32,298 nt of DNA. Source: Nitrospirota bacterium (GTDB taxonomy: Bacteria; Nitrospirota; 9FT-COMBO-42-15; HDB-SIOI813). The stretch spans positions 1 to 32,298 of the forward strand of contig JACRGV010000012.1 of NCBI GenBank assembly GCA_016212215.1. Reading direction: 5' to 3'. A program made the position numbers and the translations under genes. Positions 16,354-23,487 of the stretch are shown here, piece after piece. Under the pieces are notes generated by a model, which searched no databases, was not told the origin of the DNA, and saw only the letters and a list, made by a program, of their open reading frames with translations. The stretch's first letter is position 1. Every line of letters begins with the position of its first letter.

Positions 16354-17016
16354 ATGAACCGGCGTAATATACTGCAATTTATTATATTTCTAATATTCTT
16401 AACGATTGTACCCTCTGTTTATTCAGAAGTTACAGATGTACATTTCCTGCGCGGCCGCACTTATCTGTTAGAAGGGAATGAGGTGGATGCATTAAAAGAG
16501 TTTGATAAGGCTGTTGAGATAAACAAGGCAGTTAAAGAAAAACTCTCTTCTGAATATTACAACGCAGGGATAGTGCTTATCAAGGACCCCAAGAAGGCGC
16601 ACATAGGTCTGCATTATTTAATTAATTATCTGATCGAGAATAAGAAAAAGGGGCCGGAGATAGCTGTCCTTTTGCACACTGAGGGGCTTAACATGATTAG
16701 CAGTAATAAATATATTGCCCATATCATGCTGAAAAAGGTTTTGGAACTGAAACCGGAATTAGGAAAAGATGAGGGATTTTATCTGGATTATGATGTCAGG
16801 AGCGCAAACAAGCCGGATGATGTTATAAAAGGCGGCGAAGACTTTGTTGTGAGATTCCCAAGAAGTAGTTTTGTGCCGGAGGTGTTATACATGATAGGGG
16901 ATGCCCATTATAACCTTCAGAATCCGCAGGAGGGCAGGAAGTATTTCAAAGAGGCCGCAGATACATTTCCGGATACAGAGTGGGGGAAGAAGGCGGCAAA
17001 GCGGTTGAAAAACTAA
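16354..17016 (+). CDS. Exported tetratricopeptide-repeat protein
   Basis: A 220-residue protein beginning one base after the stop of the FG-GAP lipoprotein gene, so almost certainly co-translated. It has a signal peptide (MNRRNILQFIIFLIFLTIV then PSVYS, cleavage likely after Ser24). TPR-type helices follow: HFLRGRTYLLEGNEVDALKE with FDKAVEIN at the start, and VLYMIGDAHYNLQNPQEGRK with YFKEAADTFP near the end, the latter resembling BamD/YbgF-like repeats. The open frame extends upstream inside the previous gene, but that part is not expected to be used. A periplasmic scaffold helping the neighbouring lipoprotein is a reasonable guess. Confidence 0.82.
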   Translation: MNRRNILQFIIFLIFLTIVPSVYSEVTDVHFLRGRTYLLEGNEVDALKEFDKAVEINKAVKEKLSSEYYNAGIVLIKDPKKAHIGLHYLINYLIENKKKGPEIAVLLHTEGLNMISSNKYIAHIMLKKVLELKPELGKDEGFYLDYDVRSANKPDDVIKGGEDFVVRFPRSSFVPEVLYMIGDAHYNLQNPQEGRKYFKEAADTFPDTEWGKKAAKRLKN

Positions 17017-17564
17017 AATATTTCTTTAAGAGGGATACGTAGTCCTTGCAAAATCACTGATTCTATCACATCATCCTGTGCATAGCTTTTCTTCAAATCA
17101 AATTGTTCATTATTCAGAATAAATAACTCTACTGTCTTTTCCTGCGGGTCTGCAATCCAGTATTCTTTGACGCCATATTTTGCGTAGATTCTTTTCTTGT
17201 TTATGAGGTCTCTATCTGCTGTTGAAGGTGACAGTATCTCAACGATAAGGTCAGGGGCGCCTTTTATATTGGCATCTGCAATAATACCTGAGTTTTGTTT
17301 TGAGATGAAAAGTATATCAGGTTCAAAGACATTTTCATCCCCAAGAACTACATCGCATGGCGCATAGAAAACAGTACCAAGTTCCTTATCCTTTACATAA
17401 CTCCTAATCAGAGCATTAATATTTCCACTTATTATCTGATGCCGGATATTTGGTGCAGGGGACATTAATAAATCTCCATCAATAAGTTCATAACGTACAT
17501 CATCAGGAGTCTTCATATAATCTTCATAAGTATACCGTGTCTTTTCTTTGAATCGGGTCGCCAT
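17013..17564 (-). CDS. Uma2 family protein (DUF820, PD-(D/E)XK nuclease fold)
   Basis: A 183-residue protein of the usual family length. Visible family motifs are YEDYMKTPDDVRYELIDGDL at the start, EPDILFIS (catalytic-type Asp), then LIVEILSPSTADRDLINKK (Glu, Asp and Lys of the nuclease core) and YAKYGVKEYWIADP. Uma2 proteins are widespread, often in many copies per genome, and their biological role is not firmly known despite the restriction-endonuclease-like fold. It converges with the TPR gene, overlapping its stop by 4 bp, and is followed on its upstream side by a dispersed repeat. Confidence 0.9.
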   Translation of the reverse strand: MATRFKEKTRYTYEDYMKTPDDVRYELIDGDLLMSPAPNIRHQIISGNINALIRSYVKDKELGTVFYAPCDVVLGDENVFEPDILFISKQNSGIIADANIKGAPDLIVEILSPSTADRDLINKKRIYAKYGVKEYWIADPQEKTVELFILNNEQFDLKKSYAQDDVIESVILQGLRIPLKEIF

Positions 17565-17566
17565 AA

Positions 17567-17629
17567 AACCCTCCCACCCCTCAACGTTCCCCTCTCCCCT
17601 GAGGGGAGAGGGCAGGGTAAGGGGAAATC
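17567..17629. repeat. GC-rich palindromic repeat, family A (6)
   Basis: The core CCCCTCTCCCCTGAGGGGAG is a perfect palindrome; C-rich and G-rich flanks extend it. It lies in the 135-bp gap between the Uma2 gene and the end of gltX, next to a family B palindrome. Confidence 0.75.
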
Positions 17630-17630
17630 C

Positions 17631-17662
17631 TTGTCATTCCCGAAGTTTTTTATCGGGAATCT
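17631..17662. repeat. Dispersed palindrome, family B (2)
   Basis: GTCATTCCCG and CGGGAATC flank an A/T-rich centre. It is the opposite-orientation relative of the copy at 11441-11470. Confidence 0.6.
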
Positions 17663-17699
17663 GTTTGTTAAAATATATTAACGGGTTGCGGCTGGGGTG

Positions 17700-19316
17700 T
17701 CAAGAAAGCCTTGCTATCGCCTGTTTGAGACGGTAAATAACTTTCTCTTTCCCAAGTATATCAATGACCTCAAATATACCCGGACTGACAGTTCGACCGG
17801 TAAGGGCAACACGAAGGGGCTGGGCAACCTGCCCCATCTTTACCCCTTTTGCTTCCATAATTGATTTGAATAAAGCGTCTATATTCTCAGATGAAAATCC
17901 CCCCCTTTTTTCAAGGGGGGGCATGGGGGGGTTATTTTCGAGTACATGGTTAGGAAGTTCTTCCAGTCCCTTTAGGACAAGCTCAAGTGTTTCTTTATTA
18001 GATTGTATCAGGAATTTCTTTGCAGCCTCAGGATCAATCTCAACATCATCGAGGAAGAAATACCTCGCTGCGTTAGCCATCTCTACAAGGGTACGACAAC
18101 GTTCACGTAAGGAGATTATGACCTTGGATAGCCATGCTTCATCCTGAACCCCATCCCCACCCCTGCCCTCCCCTTGAAGGGGAGGGAGAACAACAGCACG
18201 AGCACCTTCTCCGAATCTCCCCTCCCCTTGCGGGAGGGGATTAAGGGGAGGGGGGCTTTGACGTAAGTCTACCTCATCTATACCCTCTCCCCTTGCGGGA
18301 GAGGGGTAGGGTGAGGGGGACATAAGACCTTCCTTTACAAGAAATGGTTTTAGACGTTTTATAATATCTTTTGTTTCCAGATGTGCTATGTAATGGCTGT
18401 TCAGCCAGAGTAATTTCTCAGGATTAAATACTGCGGCTGACTTTCCCACGTGCTCAAGTGAGAATTTTTCTATCAACTCTTCAAGGCTGAAGACCTCCTG
18501 GTCTTTGTATGACCAGCCGAGGCGTACTAGGTAATTCACCATCGCCTCCGGCAGGTAACCCATATCCTCATAAGCAGTGACTGCCGTTGCCCCATGCCTC
18601 TTGGAAAGCCTTGTCTTGTCCGGCCCAAGTATCATCGGCAAGTGCGCAAACTGCGGTATTTCATATCCGAATGCGTGATAGAGTTGTATCTGCCTTGGTG
18701 TGTTATTCAGGTGGTCATCGCCCCGAATTACATGGCTTATCTGCATATCAGCATCGTCTACTACTACACAAAGATTATAAGTAGGCCAGCCGTCAGACCG
18801 CATGATAATGAGGTCATCAAGCTGAGCATTTTCATACACAACCCTACCCTTAACTATGTCGTTTACTACAATCTGACCTTCCACAGGCGCCTTAAAACGC
18901 ACTGCGTGCGGCCTGTCCGGTACCGGCTCTGTGATTGTCCTGCACCTGCCGTCATACTTAGGGATTCGCTTTTCAGCAAGTGCCTGTTTCCTCCGCTCTT
19001 CAAGCTCTTCAGAAGTACAGTAACAGTTGTATGCATTTCCTTCGTCAATCAGTCTTTTGACATGGCTTTTATAAAGCTCCATTCGTTCAGTCTGACGATA
19101 CGGGCCTTCATCCCAGTTAAGCCCAAGCCAGTGCATTCCATCAATAATAGCCTTAATGGATTCGTCCGTAGAACGCCCCTGGTCAGTATCTTCAATGCGA
19201 AGCATAAATACACCTTTATTGTGGCGGGCAAACAGATAATTAAATAAAGCAGTCCTAACACCGCCTATATGCAGATAGCCCGTTGGGCTTGGAGCAAATC
19301 TAACGCGAACTGTCAT
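17700..19316 (-). CDS. gltX: Glutamyl-tRNA synthetase with in-frame repeat insertions
   Basis: A class I aminoacyl-tRNA synthetase that charges tRNA-Glu. It has [13 protein letters not shown] (HIGH signature, about residues 7-19), a zinc-type CYC...YDGRC region (98-125), and [11 protein letters not shown] (KMSKS signature, 233-243). At 538 residues it is about 70 longer than the usual 465-470. The excess is two blocks encoded by family A repeats: residues about 332-391 (Pro-rich, then Gly-rich, e.g. [13 protein letters not shown] and [12 protein letters not shown]) and about 461-474 ([13 protein letters not shown]). Both lie in the C-terminal anticodon-binding half, away from the catalytic site, and keep the frame open. 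The start is the ATG at 19316. As this is an essential gene, the product is presumably functional. Confidence 0.93.
   Translation of the reverse strand: MTVRVRFAPSPTGYLHIGGVRTALFNYLFARHNKGVFMLRIEDTDQGRSTDESIKAIIDGMHWLGLNWDEGPYRQTERMELYKSHVKRLIDEGNAYNCYCTSEELEERRKQALAEKRIPKYDGRCRTITEPVPDRPHAVRFKAPVEGQIVVNDIVKGRVVYENAQLDDLIIMRSDGWPTYNLCVVVDDADMQISHVIRGDDHLNNTPRQIQLYHAFGYEIPQFAHLPMILGPDKTRLSKRHGATAVTAYEDMGYLPEAMVNYLVRLGWSYKDQEVFSLEELIEKFSLEHVGKSAAVFNPEKLLWLNSHYIAHLETKDIIKRLKPFLVKEGLMSPSPYPSPARGEGIDEVDLRQSPPPLNPLPQGEGRFGEGARAVVLPPLQGEGRGGDGVQDEAWLSKVIISLRERCRTLVEMANAARYFFLDDVEIDPEAAKKFLIQSNKETLELVLKGLEELPNHVLENNPPMPPLEKRGGFSSENIDALFKSIMEAKGVKMGQVAQPLRVALTGRTVSPGIFEVIDILGKEKVIYRLKQAIARLS
17895..17937. 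repeat. Family A-type repeat inside gltX (second insertion)
   Basis: CCCCCCCTTTTTTCAAGGGG followed by a GGGCATGGGGGGG tail. It is translated on the minus strand as about 14 residues (461-474 of GltX) with no stop. Confidence 0.75.
18146..18323. repeat. Cluster of family A repeats inside gltX (first insertion)
   Basis: At least three repeat units lie in tandem: 18150-18189 (core CCCTCCCCTTGAAGGGGAGG), 18219-18255 (CCCCTCCCCTTGCGGGAGGG) and 18284-18320 (CCTCTCCCCTTGCGGGAGAG). Short unique spacers separate them. The 178-bp block is translated as about 60 residues of GltX. Confidence 0.85.
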
Positions 19317-19351
19317 TTATAATTCCCTTTCTCAGTGTTTAATCCTGAAAT

Positions 19352-19612
19352 AACCCCATCCCCACCCTAACCCTCCCCTTGAAGGGGAGGGAATCGAGTT
19401 TTTTGCTAACCCACACCCTTGAAGGGGAGGTAATCAAAATTGATGCTAACCCTCACTCTTGAAGGAGATAGGGAATAAACATTAGCCACCCTCTCCCTCA
19501 GGGAGAGGGTCAGGGTGAGGGTGGGGTTGTGTCATACTTGGTAAATAGTACTTACTTCTTACTTCTTACTTCTTAATTCTTGCTTCTTGCTTCTTACTTC
19601 TTGCCTCTGCTC
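19352..19612. repeat. Family A repeats (four units) and a heptamer-like run between gltX and the lipoprotein gene
   Basis: This 303-bp gap (19317-19619) holds no gene. Units lie at 19352-19394 (near consensus), 19407-19435 and 19444-19474 (degenerate), and 19488-19529 (CCCTCTCCCTCAGGGAGAGG core). A run of TTCTTACTTCTTGC-like words follows at about 19550-19612. Confidence 0.75.
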
Positions 19613-19619
19613 ACTCTCT

Positions 19620-20396
19620 TCATTCCTTCCACTTCGTAGCAATCACGTGATTTATAGCATCAGTCAGTGTATCATTGATTGCATTCTGCATTACTGACGG
19701 TGTAAATAAAACAACCTTAGGCTCTGACTGACTCTGTACGTTCATGGTAAAACCGGTTTTATCATCTACCTTATATATCTTCATCTTCATGCGTACATCC
19801 ACCTTGATATTGGTGCGTCCTGTCTTTGCAATTGCGTAGGCCCACAGGTAATCTATCTTTCCGGACAATACTATATTAGGAGGACTCTGTTTTATGGCCT
19901 CAGGGTCAGTGCCTGGTTTTAATATTTCTGTTTGATAGCCTTTTATTTTTAATGCCCTGACAAGTGCCTGAGTTACAGCATCACTGACGGGTGATGGATT
20001 TGACTCGAAGTTATCAATCTTTCCCATCAGTCTTTTACTCTTGCCGATCATCCTCTTTTCAGTCCGCGCATCCTCAAAAGGTATAACCGCAATCCGTTCC
20101 TGCTCCTGCTTTACCGCAACAGCTTCAGACAACGGAGGGGCGTACGCAAGGTCAATGACATAAGTTACAGGAGGGGTACAACCTGAGAATATTATGGGTA
20201 CAAGCAAAGTACATATGAGGAACAAACTAACTAAGGATGTTGAAAATAAAACCCCCTCACCCGGACCCTCTCCCGCCGGGGGAGAGGGTGCTACGTTTAT
20301 TCCCCCTCCCTTGACGGGAGGGGGGTAGGGGGAGGGTGAGCAACGATAATTCTCGTCTGATAATAATTGAATAAATTTAATAATCTTCATATTCAT
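19620..20396 (-). CDS. Outer-membrane-type lipoprotein with repeat-derived insert ahead of its signal core
   Basis: The ATG at 20396 overlaps the pal stop (ATGA), giving 258 residues and translational coupling. The lipobox is IFSGC with Cys73, preceded by LVSLFLICTLLVPI. Between the N-terminal MNMKIIKFIQLL and this core lie about 31 residues (19-49) encoded by two family A repeats, so the signal peptide is about 72 residues instead of about 20-25. The mature domain (IAVIPFEDARTEKRMIGKSK ... ALKIKGYQTEIL ... VLSGKIDYLWAY ... VVLFTPSVMQNAINDTLTDA) resembles YajG/LPP20-like assembly lipoproteins; I cannot name it with certainty. Whether it is still exported with this long N-region is an open question. 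Confidence 0.78.
   Translation of the reverse strand: MNMKIIKFIQLLSDENYRCSPSPYPPPVKGGGINVAPSPPAGEGPGEGVLFSTSLVSLFLICTLLVPIIFSGCTPPVTYVIDLAYAPPLSEAVAVKQEQERIAVIPFEDARTEKRMIGKSKRLMGKIDNFESNPSPVSDAVTQALVRALKIKGYQTEILKPGTDPEAIKQSPPNIVLSGKIDYLWAYAIAKTGRTNIKVDVRMKMKIYKVDDKTGFTMNVQSQSEPKVVLFTPSVMQNAINDTLTDAINHVIATKWKE
20250..20342. repeat. Family A repeats (two units) inside the lipoprotein gene
   Basis: The units are 20250-20291 (CCCTCTCCCGCCGGGGGAGAGG core) and 20303-20337 (CCCTCCCTTGACGGGAGGGG core). They are translated on the minus strand as about 31 residues without a stop. Confidence 0.85.
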
Positions 20397-20995
20397 TCCG
20401 CCAGAACGAAATGTGCACGCCGGTTCTGTTGCCAGCAATCTTCACTGTGTTCTGCACAGAATGGTTTTTCTTTTCCAAAGGTAATTACAGATATTCTTGT
20501 TGAATCTATCCCAAGACTGGAAAGGTACTTTTTTGCTGATACTGCCCTTCGTTCGCCTAATGCGAGATTATAGTCTGTGGTACCCCGCTCATCTGCATGT
20601 CCTTCAACAACAAGGTTCTTAAAGCCTATCTTTCTAAGTACAGTAGAGTTGTGATTAAGCGTCTCTACTCCGTCTTCTCTTATGATATACCTGTCAAAAT
20701 CAAAAAACACGTCACCCACCCCTTTTTCAGAAGCAGGTGTACGTCCGGATGTTATGTCACCGGATTCTCCACTTTTCCCATTTCCGCGTATGACATCAGG
20801 CTGTGGTACAGGCGGCTCTGCAACTGTTTCATAAACCGGAGAAGGTTCCGACGGCAGTAATCCCTGCTCCGGCTTCTCAATCTCTTTTATATCTGTAGTA
20901 GATACCTTCTTAGTGCAGCCGCTTGCGATTATCATAATGGGTACGACAAGAAACGCAATGCTAATCATAATCTTTGATATTATCCGTATTTTCAT
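20393..20995 (-). CDS. pal: Peptidoglycan-associated lipoprotein Pal (OmpA family)
   Basis: A 200-residue lipoprotein: signal MKIRIISKIMISIAFLVV with lipobox IASGC (Cys27), then a Pro/Glu-rich linker, then an OmpA-like peptidoglycan-binding domain (about residues 93-200). The key features are VFFDFDRYIIRED, the loop VVEGHADERGTTDYNLALGE that binds diaminopimelate, RAVSAKKYLSSLGI and the end NRRAHFVL. Pal tethers the outer membrane to peptidoglycan and works with TolB; no tol genes are in the window. It overlaps the following lipoprotein gene by 4 bp. A long palindromic leader lies just upstream and may affect its mRNA. Confidence 0.94.
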   Translation of the reverse strand: MKIRIISKIMISIAFLVVPIMIIASGCTKKVSTTDIKEIEKPEQGLLPSEPSPVYETVAEPPVPQPDVIRGNGKSGESGDITSGRTPASEKGVGDVFFDFDRYIIREDGVETLNHNSTVLRKIGFKNLVVEGHADERGTTDYNLALGERRAVSAKKYLSSLGIDSTRISVITFGKEKPFCAEHSEDCWQQNRRAHFVLAE

Positions 20996-21011
20996 CCGAA
21001 AATCCCTTCCG

Positions 21012-21073
21012 GCGGGACAAGAAAACCCCGCCTATCCATATCTACGAGGATAGGCGGGACTTTCTTGTCCCGC
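21012..21073 (-). promoter_or_regulatory. Large hairpin in the pal leader
   Basis: Two 26-base arms around a 10-base loop, ending 16 bp upstream of the pal start codon. On the minus strand the only two non-Watson-Crick pairs are G-U wobbles; on the plus strand the same positions are A-C mismatches. Each arm is itself a smaller palindrome (GGCGGGAC ... GTCCCGC), so cruciform alternatives exist. This fits an RNA element in the pal 5' untranslated region or a mobile palindrome. Confidence 0.75.
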
Positions 21074-21126
21074 TGATTTTTATGCCCCTTTGTGAAACCC
21101 CGTTTCATGACGGTTCACCTGAATAT

Positions 21127-21279
21127 AACCCCATCCCCACCCTAACCCTCCCCTTGAAGGGGAGGGAATAAGCTCTGCCCCCTCTCCCTCAGGGAGAGCT
21201 GCAATTAAATTCCTTCCAAATCCCTCCCCCCTCTTTTGCGGGGGGAGGCAGGAGGGGGGATCAGGGTGAGGGTGGGGTT
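21127..21279. repeat. Family A repeats (three units) between pal and the small exported protein
   Basis: Units lie at 21127-21169 (near consensus), 21177-21199 (CTCTCCCTCAGGGAGAGC) and 21220-21279 (longer, CCCCTCTTTTGCGGGG core). The last one runs up to the stop of the small exported protein. The interval 20996-21278 contains no gene. Confidence 0.75.
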
Positions 21280-21671
21280 CACTTTGCCCTCTTTATCCTT
21301 ATGCTCTTTGCTATTAATGCCAGCGGCTCTCTGAGGTAATGCATGGATACATCGTCACCCTGCACTACCTCTGAAAGAACTGCATGTTTTCCATCAACTG
21401 TTATCTCAGTGTCGCTGTTGACCTGTGCACCTACTGTAATGTCCTGCCCCTTCCATGTTTTGGAGGTTATTACAATAGTATTAGGTATGGCATTAGTATT
21501 TACAGCAACTACTGTCCCTGATACCCATCTCTTTATCGCTGCCTGCCCCTTTTCATCAAGTGCATGGGCATACATAACAACTGCGAATTGCAGTATCAAT
21601 AGAAGTAATAATACATCATACCTCCACAGCCTTCTCAATCGGCGGAACCTCCCTCTTTGGTTCAGTTGCAT
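21279..21671 (-). CDS. Small exported beta-rich protein (DUF5666-like)
   Basis: About 130 residues with a signal peptide: basic RFRRLRRLWRYD, hydrophobic core LLLLLILQFAVVMY and likely cleavage after AHA. The mature part (WVSGTVVAVNTNAIPNTIVI, then TVGAQVNSDTEITVDGK, then VVQGDDVSMHYL) reads like a small OB/DUF5666-type beta barrel of unknown function. The start is uncertain: the ATG at 21671 (or TTG at 21680) lies inside the end of aclA, giving an overlap of about 55-65 bp, but starting after the aclA stop would remove the basic part of the signal peptide. No strong ribosome-binding site is seen, so coupling to aclA is likely. Confidence 0.7.
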   Translation of the reverse strand: MQLNQRGRFRRLRRLWRYDVLLLLLILQFAVVMYAHALDEKGQAAIKRWVSGTVVAVNTNAIPNTIVITSKTWKGQDITVGAQVNSDTEITVDGKHAVLSEVVQGDDVSMHYLREPLALIAKSIRIKRAK

Positions 21672-23457
21672 ACTTAGCAAGGTATGGATGCAGACGGATC
21701 AGACGTGCACCCTGCTGTTTCTGATCTATCCAGTGCCCAATCAGGCCCATAGTACGTGCAAGGATGAAGAACCCGTTCAGGCTCTCAACCGGGAACCCGA
21801 GGTCAAGCAATACCACTGCAATAGTACCGTCCACGTTCAGGATCAGATTTTCTTTTTTCGTTGTAGTTATCTTTTCTACCTCAAGTGCAAAATCAAGATG
21901 AGGAAGCGGACGTCCAAGACTCTTTGCAAAAGAGACAAGCTCTTTAACCCTCTTGTCCGGATTTTTAACGCTCTTCACCCTGTGACCAATTCCAGGGACA
22001 GGCCCCCAGTTTGCCTTCATGTATGTAAGAAATTCTTCAACACCCATGTTATTTTCTATGGCATACTTAAACCACCTTCCGGCATCTGTAACTGCACCTC
22101 CGAAACGCGGGCCTATCATTGTTATGCCTGATGCAACTGCCTGTGCCATCGGTATGTCTGCACACGAGGCAAGTATTGTTGCAAGTGCACCGCTGACGCA
22201 TGGGCCGTGGTCTGCCGACAGCATCAATATACGTTTAATAAGTTCCGCCTCATCTGCTGAAATAAGCCGTTTCGTCCAGAGCAGTCCAATAACATGCGGA
22301 ATATCATACCCATTGTTGATAAGTTCTGAGGCAGGATAACCCACATACATCGGTTCATCGCCCCTGTCATCACATATAGTTGATTTTAACAGCGGAGGCA
22401 GTACAACCTCACCGGTCTTTATGGCCTCTTCTATTGACTTGGGCCATTTTGCCAATTGATCTACAGGGATCTCTTTAACAGGAGTTATCACACCCTGTGC
22501 AAGCAATTCCTCATAAGTCTGCTTTATTGCAGGCCCGAGTGCACCATAAGTCTTTGGAACTATCGCACCTGCATTCTTTAATGCCTCTGCCTTACTCCTT
22601 GCACTTCCTTCACCTCTCTGCCCCTCTTTGGCACCTGCATGACCGAACTTCATTCCCTTAGGCAGAACCTCCTGACAGAAGCCTGACACTATTGCAAGCA
22701 GTTTTATCCTGCGTTTTTTAGCCCCATACCACTCCCCTGCCTTTTCTTCTAATGTACCCCCCATCTCTCCGACGATAACAACGGCCTTTGTCTCAGGGTC
22801 ATTCTCAAACATCTCAAGGTATGATACGTAATCCGTTCCGGGATAAGCATCCCCGCCGATTCCAACAGCGGTTGTGATACCGTCTGCAAACTGACTGCAT
22901 ATCCATATAATCTCATTCAGCAGTCCGCCGGACTTTGTTATTACACCAAATGAACCCGGGCGGTGGAGCTTAGAGAGTATCAGGTTTTCATAAGACCCGC
23001 CGACAACCCCAAGCCTGCACTTGCCTGCTGAAAAGATTCCGATTGATGAAGGACCGTTGAACACCTTTCCAAGTTTCTTTGCCTCTTTTGATAGGATTTT
23101 GGCATCCTTCTCAGGAACGCCTTCTGTAATCATTGATACTACCTTAATCTTTTCATCCTTCAGTGCCTCAAGTGCACCGGCAAGCGCCCTGTTAGGTGCA
23201 ATATAAACGAGTGTAGTATTAATCTCAGGAAATGTCTTTGTGGCCTCTGCAACACTGGAAAAGATCGGTACTGCAAGCATCTCACTGCCAAAAGGAATTT
23301 CCGCAGTCTTTCCGGCATCAGGCGGGAATACAAATGCCTTAACATTGAAAGGTTTCTTAATGAGATAAGAAAACTCAGCCATACGCCGGGCGGCATTAAC
23401 ACCTGCCGGACCGCCCTGAATAACAACCCTTGTATTATCATCAGCGACTATACTCAT
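21616..23457 (-). CDS. aclA: ATP-citrate lyase, large (alpha) subunit
   Basis: A 613-residue subunit. Residues about 1-340 resemble succinyl-CoA synthetase alpha: a CoA-binding fold, SGGLLNEI, and the phosphohistidine loop KFGHAGAKEG with His273. Residues about 380-613 form a citrate-synthase-like domain (GPCVSGALATILASCADIP, FGGAVTDAG, GIGHRVKS), which cleaves citryl-CoA to acetyl-CoA and oxaloacetate. With AclB it carries out ATP + citrate + CoA cleavage, the key step of the reverse TCA cycle. The size fits the bacterial two-subunit enzyme. The start at 23457 has an AAGGAGAG site, and the gene is 30 bp after aclB. Subunit naming follows the Chlorobium convention. Confidence 0.94.
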   Translation of the reverse strand: MSIVADDNTRVVIQGGPAGVNAARRMAEFSYLIKKPFNVKAFVFPPDAGKTAEIPFGSEMLAVPIFSSVAEATKTFPEINTTLVYIAPNRALAGALEALKDEKIKVVSMITEGVPEKDAKILSKEAKKLGKVFNGPSSIGIFSAGKCRLGVVGGSYENLILSKLHRPGSFGVITKSGGLLNEIIWICSQFADGITTAVGIGGDAYPGTDYVSYLEMFENDPETKAVVIVGEMGGTLEEKAGEWYGAKKRRIKLLAIVSGFCQEVLPKGMKFGHAGAKEGQRGEGSARSKAEALKNAGAIVPKTYGALGPAIKQTYEELLAQGVITPVKEIPVDQLAKWPKSIEEAIKTGEVVLPPLLKSTICDDRGDEPMYVGYPASELINNGYDIPHVIGLLWTKRLISADEAELIKRILMLSADHGPCVSGALATILASCADIPMAQAVASGITMIGPRFGGAVTDAGRWFKYAIENNMGVEEFLTYMKANWGPVPGIGHRVKSVKNPDKRVKELVSFAKSLGRPLPHLDFALEVEKITTTKKENLILNVDGTIAVVLLDLGFPVESLNGFFILARTMGLIGHWIDQKQQGARLIRLHPYLAKYATEPKREVPPIEKAVEV

Positions 23458-23487
23458 GGTTTTTCTCTCCTTCTTTTATTTGAATTA

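Noticed and set aside
18594-19247. 217-codon plus-strand frame opposite gltX
   Set aside because: GltX is conserved along this stretch; the antisense product has no recognisable features.
20996-21125. Cyclic di-GMP riboswitch in the pal leader
   Set aside because: GTGAACCGTCATG ... ACGGGG looked suggestive, but the expected GNRA-loop receptor and second helix of that class are not present; the palindrome explains the structure better.
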